Part shown: piece by piece, positions 40,383-45,394 of the stretch | How the letters are laid out: each line of letters begins with the position of its first letter | Numbering within the stretch: the first letter of the stretch is position 1 | Assembly (NCBI GenBank): GCA_022800215.1 | Contig: JAAWPV010000001.1 | Location: 1 to 45,394 of the forward strand | DNA length: 45,394 nt | DNA from: Oscillospiraceae bacterium | GTDB lineage: Bacteria > Bacillota > Clostridia > Oscillospirales > Oscillospiraceae | Reading direction: 5' to 3' | The notes under the pieces: generated by a model | The model's database searches: none | The model's input: the letters and a program-made list of their open reading frames with translations, nothing else | Told to the model about the DNA's origin: nothing | Made by a program: the position numbers and the translations under genes

Positions 40383-40985
40383 ATGCCGGACTATGAGAAG
40401 CTGACAAAGGCACTGGAAGAACACGGTTTTGCGGTGTCCCGGTTCGCCACTGCCCAGGAGGCGGCAATTTACATAAATAATAAATTGGATGGCGTGACCG
40501 TGGGTATCGGCGGCTCGGTGACGGTGCAGGAGATGGGGCTTTACGACCTTCTTTTCCCACACAATGAGGTTTTTTGGCACTGGGCGGAGGGGGCGGCCCC
40601 CGATACCCAGGCCAAGGCCGCACAGGCGGAAGTTTACATAACGTCGGCAAACGGCCTTGCCGAGACAGGGGAGATCATCAACATCGACGGGGGCGGCAAC
40701 CGGGTCTCTTCTACCCTCTACGGCCACAAAGCGGTCTACTTTGTGGTGGGGGCAAACAAAATTGCCCCCGACTTTGATTCTGCCCTCTGGCGGGCCCGAA
40801 ACATCGCCGCCCCCAAAAACGCCCAGCGGCTGGGCCGGAAGACCCCCTGCGCGGTGAAAGGGGACAGGTGCTACGACTGCAAAAGCCCGGAACGGATCTG
40901 CGGGGCCTGCGTGACATTGTGGAAGAAGCCCAAGACCATCCCTCATGCTGAGGTGATCTTGATCGACGAGGAATTAGGGTATTGA
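40383..40985 (+). CDS. LUD-domain protein (lactate utilisation LutC/YkgG-like)
   Basis: A 200-residue protein of the LUD_dom family. The fold is indicated by LDGVTVGIGGSVTVQEMGL, AEVYITSANGLAETGEIINI with the conserved G-x-x-x-E-T-G-x-I/T motif, and GGNRVSSTLYGHKAVYFVVG. Near the C-terminus is a Cys set CYDCKSPERICGACVTLW that may bind metal. LUD proteins form part of L-lactate oxidation complexes, but single proteins like this are common in clostridia with unknown substrate; partners LutA/LutB are not near. GAAGGAGGAG precedes the ATG. Inside the gene are one exact (40632) and one near copy (40467) of the motif GTTTACATAA. Confidence 0.88.
   Translation: MPDYEKLTKALEEHGFAVSRFATAQEAAIYINNKLDGVTVGIGGSVTVQEMGLYDLLFPHNEVFWHWAEGAAPDTQAKAAQAEVYITSANGLAETGEIINIDGGGNRVSSTLYGHKAVYFVVGANKIAPDFDSALWRARNIAAPKNAQRLGRKTPCAVKGDRCYDCKSPERICGACVTLWKKPKTIPHAEVILIDEELGY
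40632..40641 (+). repeat. Dispersed motif GTTTACATAA inside the LUD gene
   Basis: The only exact copy within a coding sequence (codons for Val-Tyr-Ile-Thr). A one-mismatch copy ATTTACATAA lies 165 bases upstream at 40467-40476, also in frame as Tyr-Ile. Confidence 0.8.
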
Positions 40986-41003
40986 CAAAAAGGAGGGCTT
41001 GCC

Positions 41004-42158
41004 ATGAAAAAGCGAATCATTTTACTGGCCCTGGCCCTCTCGGTGGCCCTTACGGGCTGTGAAGTCATGTTGGAGCGGTCCTACTCCGCCTCCAGCCCCC
41101 ATGTGGACAAGCTCACCACCGCTGGGGACCCCTCGGTGGTCCGGGTGGAGACCTACCGGGAGCTGGTGTCCGCCCTTCTCTATCTGGTTTCCCGTGGGGA
41201 GGAGGAAGGAGCCATCCAGTTTTATAGCTATACCAGTGATGTGGAAGCCGATTTGACGGCGGCCTGCCTGGAGGTGACGACCCAAGACCCGCTGGGGGCC
41301 TATGCCGTAGACTACATTCGTCATGAGCTGAGCCAAGTGGTGGCTTACGACCAGGCCAACCTGTCCATCCATTACCGCCGGACGCTGGAGCAGATTCGCT
41401 CCCTGGTGAACGTGACGGGCACCAGTGCCATCCGTACTGAGATCCAGACCGCCCTCTCCAATTTTGAGGAGGAACTGGTGCTTCGGGTGGCCTATTTTTC
41501 TGAGGACGAGGCCTTTCTTCGGGAGCTCATTCGTCAGGCCTACTACGACACCCCCGTCACCGCCATGGGGATGCCCAAGGTGGAGATCGCCCTCTATCCT
41601 GACAGCGGGCGGCAGCGGGTGGTGGAGATCCTGCTTACCTACCCTGGGGACCGGTATGAGCTCCGGTCCAACGCGGGAGACCTCTCCCAACTGGTGGAGG
41701 GCATCGCCGAAACATACTGGGACCTGCCTCCTGAACAGATCCCGGAAAAGGCCGCCCAGGCTCTTCTGGACCGGGTACGCTATGACCCGGAGGGTCCGGT
41801 GAGCGCCTATGGCGCCCTGACGGAGGGCCGGGCCAACAGCGAGGGCATGGCCCTCTGTTACGACCTTCTTTGTGGGCGGGCCTTCGTCACCCGGGACTGG
41901 GATTGCGATGTGGTGGAGGGGACATATCAGGGGGAGGGGCGGTTTTTCAACGCCATCCGCTCCCCCAATGCCGGCGAGCCCGTCCTTTACGCCGACGCCA
42001 CCCGGTTTGGAGCCGAGGGGCTCCAGCTCTATACCGGGCAGGAAATGCTGGGCATGGGCTATCTATGGCCCGGGGCCCCGGTAAATGAGGAAGAGCCCCA
42101 GGCGGAAGGGGAGCAGGAGTCTGAGGAGACAGCGGCGGCGGAAATACAGCCGGAATAA
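41004..42158 (+). CDS. Lipoprotein with degenerate transglutaminase-like domain
   Basis: A 384-residue lipoprotein (signal peptide 1-18, lipobox LTGC, Cys19). The middle is helical with no known family. The C-terminal 120 residues resemble the transglutaminase-like fold: AYGALTEGRANSEGMALCYD aligns with the usual AYGAL-x-G-x-A-x-C-x-G-Y-A helix, but the catalytic Cys is Ser279; the following His motif reads RFFN (Arg313); the Asp is retained in YADATRF. It is therefore probably not a working peptidase and may instead bind peptide or wall. A Glu-rich tail of about 25 residues ends the protein. AAAAGGAGG is seven bases before the ATG; the gene follows the LUD gene by 18 bases. Confidence 0.75.
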   Translation: MKKRIILLALALSVALTGCEVMLERSYSASSPHVDKLTTAGDPSVVRVETYRELVSALLYLVSRGEEEGAIQFYSYTSDVEADLTAACLEVTTQDPLGAYAVDYIRHELSQVVAYDQANLSIHYRRTLEQIRSLVNVTGTSAIRTEIQTALSNFEEELVLRVAYFSEDEAFLRELIRQAYYDTPVTAMGMPKVEIALYPDSGRQRVVEILLTYPGDRYELRSNAGDLSQLVEGIAETYWDLPPEQIPEKAAQALLDRVRYDPEGPVSAYGALTEGRANSEGMALCYDLLCGRAFVTRDWDCDVVEGTYQGEGRFFNAIRSPNAGEPVLYADATRFGAEGLQLYTGQEMLGMGYLWPGAPVNEEEPQAEGEQESEETAAAEIQPE

Positions 42159-42171
42159 GGGGGAAGCAAAA

Positions 42172-42597
42172 ATGGAAAAACGGACAGTGGAAGTGGAACA
42201 AATTTTGCGGGAGCGGTTCAGCGGGAACCAGATCATCGCTCTGGCTACGGTGGAGGACGGGAAGCCCTACAACCGTGGGGTCAACGCCTACTATGAGGAG
42301 GGCTCCTTCTACATCCTCACCGACGCCAATTCCACCAAGATGCGCCAAATCCGGGAAAATCCCGCCGTTGCCATCTCCGGGGACTGGTTTACTGCCCTGG
42401 GGGATGGCTTCGACCTGGGCTACTGGGCCAGCGAGGAAAACGCCGGGAAGGCGGAGAAGCTGCGCATGGCCTTCAAGGACTGGCTCACCAACGGGCACAT
42501 GGACCTGGAGGATGAAGACACCCGCCTTTTGCAGGTGAAGCTGCGGGAGGGGACCCTCTTCGACCACGGAAGACGGTTTGACATTGATTTTACGTGA
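42172..42597 (+). CDS. Pyridoxamine 5'-phosphate oxidase-like flavoprotein
   Basis: A 141-residue split-barrel flavin-binding protein of the PNPOx-like superfamily: QIIALATVEDGKPYNRGVNA (first strands), SFYILTDANSTKMRQIRENP with the Lys/Arg that usually contacts FMN phosphate, and AVAISGDWFTALGDG. Typical members are small FMN- or F420-dependent reductases or haem-degrading enzymes; the substrate is not readable. It starts 13 bases after the lipoprotein stop with AAGGGGGA before it, and is followed by a bidirectional terminator. Confidence 0.85.
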   Translation: MEKRTVEVEQILRERFSGNQIIALATVEDGKPYNRGVNAYYEEGSFYILTDANSTKMRQIRENPAVAISGDWFTALGDGFDLGYWASEENAGKAEKLRMAFKDWLTNGHMDLEDEDTRLLQVKLREGTLFDHGRRFDIDFT

Positions 42598-42603
42598 AGG
42601 GAT

Positions 42604-42644
42604 AAAAAGAACGCCTGCAGGAGTTGACCGCAGGCGTTCTTTTT
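42604..42644. terminator. Bidirectional terminator
   Basis: Perfect 15-base arms (AAAAAGAACGCCTGC and complement), 11-base loop, T5 on both strands; between the convergent PNPOx-like and XRE genes. Confidence 0.92.
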
Positions 42645-42652
42645 GTGCGCTC

Positions 42653-43003
42653 TCAGGAAGGTTCCCCATCCACCCGGCGCAGGGTCTCCTTCAGGGTGCG
42701 CAGGGTGGCCGTGATGATCTTCAGCTCCCGGGGAGAACAGTCGGACAAAAGGGCGGAGAGCTCCCCCTCGAAAAGGGTCCTTGACTGCTCCAGACTGTCG
42801 CAGAGCAGAGCGTCCACGGTCACATCCAGGGCGTTGGCGATGTTTACGATGGTGGGGAGGCTCAGCTTGGTGGCCCCCCGCTCGATATGGGAGATGTTGG
42901 AGGGCTCCTGTCTGGACCACTCCGCCAGGGTCTGCTGGGTGATCCCCTTCTCTTTCCGGAACCGGCGGACCCGAACCCCGATGGCCGTATAATCAAGCTC
43001 CAT
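42653..43003 (-). CDS. XRE-family transcriptional regulator
   Basis: A 116-residue regulator with an HTH_3 domain in the first 65 residues (GVRVRRFRKEKGITQQTLAEW; SNISHIERGATKLSLPTIVN as recognition and supporting helices) and a C-terminal helical tail of about 50 residues (DSLEQSRTLFEGELSALLSD; LKIITATLRTLKETL), probably for dimerisation. AGGTGGG is a few bases before the ATG. It is divergent from the Cys-rich lipoprotein gene; the shared intergenic region contains two near-identical palindromes that are its likely binding sites, so it probably represses both genes. Confidence 0.9.
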   Translation of the reverse strand: MELDYTAIGVRVRRFRKEKGITQQTLAEWSRQEPSNISHIERGATKLSLPTIVNIANALDVTVDALLCDSLEQSRTLFEGELSALLSDCSPRELKIITATLRTLKETLRRVDGEPS

Positions 43004-43037
43004 ATTCCCACCTCGTTTCTATGGTAAAATGTATTGT

Positions 43038-43091
43038 ATATCCGAATCGGATATGTTAAAATAAGTTATATGTCCGAATCGGATATATAAT
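43038..43091. promoter_or_regulatory. Divergent promoter region with twin palindromic operators
   Basis: ATATCCGAATCGGATAT (43038-43054) is a perfect palindrome about a central base. A second copy (TCCGAATCGGA core 43073-43083, arms to 43068/43088, one mismatch) lies 32 bases away centre to centre, about three helical turns. The second overlaps a TATAAT (43086-43091) for the plus-strand lipoprotein; the first overlaps the likely minus-strand -10 region of the XRE gene. Confidence 0.75.
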
Positions 43092-43115
43092 ACATTTTTG
43101 AAGGGGAGAAATATG

Positions 43116-43937
43116 ATGAAAAAGGAATTCGCCTTTCTTGCCGGGACCATCATGCTGTTGATGCTTGCCGCCTGCGGCCATACCCACCAGTGGAAAGAGG
43201 CCGACTGCCTCCAACCCAAGACCTGCGAGACCTGCGGTCAGACGGAGGGCTCAGCCTTGGGCCACGATTGGAGCGAGGCCACCTGCACCGAAGCCAGGAC
43301 CTGCTCTGTCTGCGGCGATACGGAGGGGGAACCCCTGGGACACGTGGTGCCGGAGTGGACCACGGTAAAAGAGCCCAACTGCATGGAGGAGGGAGTGCGG
43401 ACCGGCACCTGCGCTGTCTGTGAAAGGGTCCTGCGGGAACCTATTGAGATGACGGACCACATCCCCGGCGAGTGGGAGATCGTGCTCAAGCCCACAAAAA
43501 ACACTGACGGCGCCAGGAACCGGCACTGCATGGTCTGCGGCAAGGAGCTGGAGGCCGAGGCTTACTCCATAACGCCGGAGGAACTCAAAGCGGATTACAT
43601 CGCGCAATGCGTTCCCTACACCTTCAAAGAGATCGCCAGGGATCCGGATACCTATGAGGGGACCTACGGAAGTTATAAGGGAGAGATCATTCAGGTATTG
43701 GAAAGCGGCAATTACTATAATCTGCGGGTCAATATCACGGAGCAGGGATATTACAGTACCTACTATACGGACACGATTTTTGTGGAATATACAGCGACGG
43801 AGGGAGAATCCCGGCTTTTGGAGGGGGATATCGTCGTGATCTATGGAATGAACGGAGGGCTGTACACCTATAAATCGGCCATGGGGGTGGATATTACACT
43901 CCCGTGTGTCTATGCAGAGTATATAGATTTGTGGTAA
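43116..43937 (+). CDS. Cys-rich lipoprotein with zinc-ribbon-like repeats
   Basis: A 273-residue lipoprotein (signal peptide, lipobox LAAC, Cys20). Residues about 22-75 hold two tandem repeats of about 26 residues, each with C-x-x-C-G and ending L-G-H (CETCGQTEGSALGHDW; CSVCGDTEGEPLGHVV), followed by a third pair CAVCERVLREP and a fourth CMVCGKELE. Such repeats are frequent in clostridial surface proteins and may bind metal. The C-terminal 125 residues (YTFKEIARDPDTYEGTYGSY; GDIVVIYGMNGGLYTYKS) look like an OB-type beta barrel. GGGGAG is seven bases before the ATG at 43116; an ATG at 43113 is possible. It lies opposite the XRE gene and its promoter is covered by the operator. Confidence 0.8.
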   Translation: MKKEFAFLAGTIMLLMLAACGHTHQWKEADCLQPKTCETCGQTEGSALGHDWSEATCTEARTCSVCGDTEGEPLGHVVPEWTTVKEPNCMEEGVRTGTCAVCERVLREPIEMTDHIPGEWEIVLKPTKNTDGARNRHCMVCGKELEAEAYSITPEELKADYIAQCVPYTFKEIARDPDTYEGTYGSYKGEIIQVLESGNYYNLRVNITEQGYYSTYYTDTIFVEYTATEGESRLLEGDIVVIYGMNGGLYTYKSAMGVDITLPCVYAEYIDLW

Positions 43938-43994
43938 ATTTTCCGCCGGGAAAAATAAAAATTCTGAAAAAAGGAGAAATCAGAGGGATTTCCC

Positions 43995-44023
43995 TTTACA
44001 CGGGGAAAATTTTGTGATATAGT
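43995..44023 (+). promoter_or_regulatory. rpsO promoter
   Basis: TTTACA (43995-44000), 17 bases, TATAGT (44018-44023) with TG one base ahead of the -10. It precedes the structured rpsO leader; the upstream 43938-43990 stretch holds only weak hairpins. Confidence 0.75.
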
Positions 44024-44041
44024 ATCGAAGCACGACCATCC

Positions 44042-44105
44042 AAAGGCTTAGAGATGGGAGACGGCCTCTGTGTCAGAGGCATTCACCGGCCCATCCCTCA
44101 GCTTT
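44042..44105 (+). promoter_or_regulatory. rpsO (S15) leader, folded RNA element
   Basis: A long interrupted stem pairs AAAGGCTTAGAGATGGG (44042-44058) with CCCATCCCTCAGCTTT (44090-44105); inside it is the perfect hairpin GCCTCTG-TGT-CAGAGGC (44064-44080). Position and shape fit the autoregulatory S15-binding leader known from several bacterial groups, with S15 repressing its own translation. The fold is seen by eye; S15 binding is inference. Confidence 0.55.
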
Positions 44106-44138
44106 CCGGATAGGAAAATTTGAAAGGTGGTTATACCC

Positions 44139-44405
44139 ATGATCCGTAAGGACGAAAAGACGGCCGTTATCGAGGCCAACCGCACTCACGAGACGGACAC
44201 CGGTTCTCCCGAGGTCCAGATCGCCATTCTCACTGCCCGCATCAACGAGCTCACCGAGCATCTGCGGGTGCACATCCACGATAACCACAGCCGCCGCGGC
44301 CTTTACAAGATGATCGGCCAGCGCCGGAAGCTGCTGGACTATCTGATGAAGAAGGACATCGAGCGCTACCGTGCCATCATCGCGAAGCTCGGAATTAGAA
44401 AGTAA
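44139..44405 (+). CDS. rpsO: 30S ribosomal protein S15
   Basis: An 88-residue S15 with the complete family sequence: [40 protein letters not shown] with the rRNA-contacting His/Asp/Ser/Arg, and the C-terminal [14 protein letters not shown]. It binds 16S rRNA early in assembly of the small subunit. AAAGGTGG is eight bases before the ATG at 44139; a GTG at 44127 would destroy that box. It lies ahead of pnp as in most bacteria. Confidence 0.98.
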   Translation: MIRKDEKTAVIEANRTHETDTGSPEVQIAILTARINELTEHLRVHIHDNHSRRGLYKMIGQRRKLLDYLMKKDIERYRAIIAKLGIRK

Positions 44406-44417
44406 GAGCAAACATTG

Positions 44418-44443
44418 GGGTGGCGGGGTTGACCCCGCCACCC
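44418..44443 (+). terminator. Terminator or attenuator after rpsO
   Basis: Perfect 11-base GC-rich arms (GGGTGGCGGGG and complement) with a tetraloop and a weak T-run (TTTGCCCTATTT), so termination may be partial and let some transcription reach pnp. Confidence 0.7.
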
Positions 44444-44490
44444 TTTGCCCTATTTCTCAGCCCATCCACCGCCTCCCGGCAAGCCGCTTA

Positions 44491-44675
44491 TTTAGCAGTT
44501 GAATTTGTGCCGAAGCGTGAGCATAGGCCCATAGGGAAGCCTGGACCGAAGCGAGGACGAGCGATGGGACCATCGGCCCCAGAGACCAGTCCGAGTCGGA
44601 GGGAAGGCGACCCGGCCATGGGTCCAATGCGAGCGTGACATGGTTCTGTAATTCGGCCCAAATTCAAGTGCTAAA
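44491..44675. repeat. 185-bp element with 24-bp terminal inverted repeats between rpsO and pnp
   Basis: The arms 44491-44514 and 44652-44675 are complementary at 22 of 24 positions (TTTAGCA...TTGAATTTG...GCCGAA). The interior has further self-pairing: CGATGG-GA-CCATCG (44562-44575), GACCC-N6-GGGTC (44609-44624) and TGGACC with GGTCCA (44542/44621). A direct repeat GCGTGA(G)CAT lies near both ends. No coding frame fits. It is either a miniature inverted-repeat element or a folded pnp leader RNA; the pnp ribosome binding site starts about 28 bases after it. Confidence 0.65.
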
Positions 44676-44716
44676 GGGAGAGCTTGCGGGGGAGAAAATA
44701 CAAAGGAGGACACACA

Positions 44717-45394
44717 ATGTCAACCGTTATCACCCACAAGCAGTTCCCCAACGAAAAGACCTGGTCCATGGATCTCTGCGGCCGGCCCCTGAAGATTCAG
44801 ATGGGCAAGGTGGCTGAGCTGGCCACCGCCTCCGCCATGGTCACCTACGGCGAGACCACCGTCATGGTGGCCGTCACCGCCGCCCCCCGTCCCCGGGACG
44901 GGGTGGACTTCTTCCCCCTCAGCGTGGACTTTGAGGAGAAGCTCTACGCCGTGGGCCGCATCCCCGGCTCCTTCATGCGCCGAGAGGGTCAGCCCTCTCT
45001 GCCTGCCGTCCTGGCGGCCCGGGTCATTGACCGGTCCATCCGGCCCCTGTTCCCCTACGATTTCCGCAACGACGTGGTGTGTACCTGCACCGTTATGAGC
45101 GTGGACCGGGACTGCTCTCCCGAGGTCACCGCCATGATCGGCGTTTCCGCCTGCCTGGCCGTGTCCAACATTCCCTGGGCCGGCCCCATCGGCTGTTTGG
45201 AGATGGGCTATGTGGACGGCCAGATCGTCTACAACCCCACCCAGGAGCAGAAGCACGCTTCCGCCTTGGATCTGACCGTGGCCGCCACCGCTCAGAAGGT
45301 CATCATGATCGAGGCCGGCGCCAAGGAGCTTCCCGACGACATCATGTATGACGCCATCGTCAAGGCCCATGAGGAGATCCAGAAGCAGGTGGCT
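44717..45394 (+). CDS. pnp: Polyribonucleotide nucleotidyltransferase (PNPase), N-terminal part
   Basis: The first 226 residues of PNPase, cut by the right edge. The first RNase PH-like domain is evident: GKVAELATASAMVTYGETTV, PRDGVDFFPLSVDFEEKLYA, GRIPGSFMRREGQPS, ARVIDRSIRPLFPYDF and NDVVCTCTVMSVDRD are all family motifs. The enzyme degrades RNA from the 3' end with phosphate and is part of the degradosome. AAAGGAGG is seven bases before the ATG. In E. coli PNPase controls its own leader after RNase III cutting; the inverted-repeat element directly upstream could serve a similar purpose here, which is inference. Confidence 0.97.
   Translation, partial: MSTVITHKQFPNEKTWSMDLCGRPLKIQMGKVAELATASAMVTYGETTVMVAVTAAPRPRDGVDFFPLSVDFEEKLYAVGRIPGSFMRREGQPSLPAVLAARVIDRSIRPLFPYDFRNDVVCTCTVMSVDRDCSPEVTAMIGVSACLAVSNIPWAGPIGCLEMGYVDGQIVYNPTQEQKHASALDLTVAATAQKVIMIEAGAKELPDDIMYDAIVKAHEEIQKQVA

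Noticed and set aside
44492-44713. A 73-codon minus-strand frame between rpsO and pnp
   Set aside because: It lies inside the inverted-repeat element, has no ribosome binding site and no protein-like pattern; the sequence is better explained as structured nucleic acid.

Overview
The window is a GC-rich bacterial chromosome segment. It most likely comes from a gut-type clostridium of the Oscillospiraceae (Flavonifractor/Lawsonibacter-like); this placement is inference from gene content and from AGGAGG-type ribosome binding sites, GC-rich coding and lipoprotein/stalk-protein families, not from a marker-gene comparison. No rRNA, tRNA, CRISPR array, transposase or phage module was seen. Both edges cut genes: typA at the left (minus strand) and pnp at the right (plus strand).

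Left part (1-10.7 kb, all minus strand): typA; an orphan BlaI-type repressor; a coupled nitroreductase/acetyltransferase pair; cinA; an amino-acid ABC importer operon (binding lipoprotein, permease, ATPase) that ends in an AbgB-like M20 amidohydrolase; a histidine kinase/response regulator pair; and a small XRE regulator. Middle-left (10.9-18.5 kb): a secreted M13 metallopeptidase with SLH-like N-terminal segments, an ECF sigma factor with its DUF4179-type membrane partner, a cytidylate-kinase-like protein, an FMN-binding lipoprotein with two flavinylation-type sites, and a DEAD-box helicase.

Middle (18.6-29.3 kb): an AEC transporter, a low-GC GIY-YIG nuclease-like gene that looks acquired, yifB/comM, a polytopic membrane protein coupled to metG, a 42-codon ORF whose ribosome binding site lies in a hairpin, a translationally coupled luxC/luxE-type pair (fatty aldehyde formation without luciferase genes), and an M29 aminopeptidase.

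Right part (29.4-45.4 kb): a type IIA topoisomerase B subunit and A subunit on the same strand but separated by three secreted proteins with copper-amine-oxidase-like (stalk) domains, two of them carrying DUF1266. These are followed by a YitT transporter, a LUD-domain protein, a lipoprotein that looks like a transglutaminase without its catalytic residues, a PNPOx-like flavoprotein, a divergent XRE regulator/Cys-rich lipoprotein pair with twin palindromic operators, and rpsO-pnp with a structured rpsO leader and a 185-bp element bounded by 24-bp inverted repeats.

The most unusual signals are a dispersed 10-mer, GTTTACATAA, present seven times exactly and mostly between genes; the inverted-repeat element between rpsO and pnp; the small ORF with a masked ribosome binding site; and the stalk-protein genes lodged inside the topoisomerase locus.
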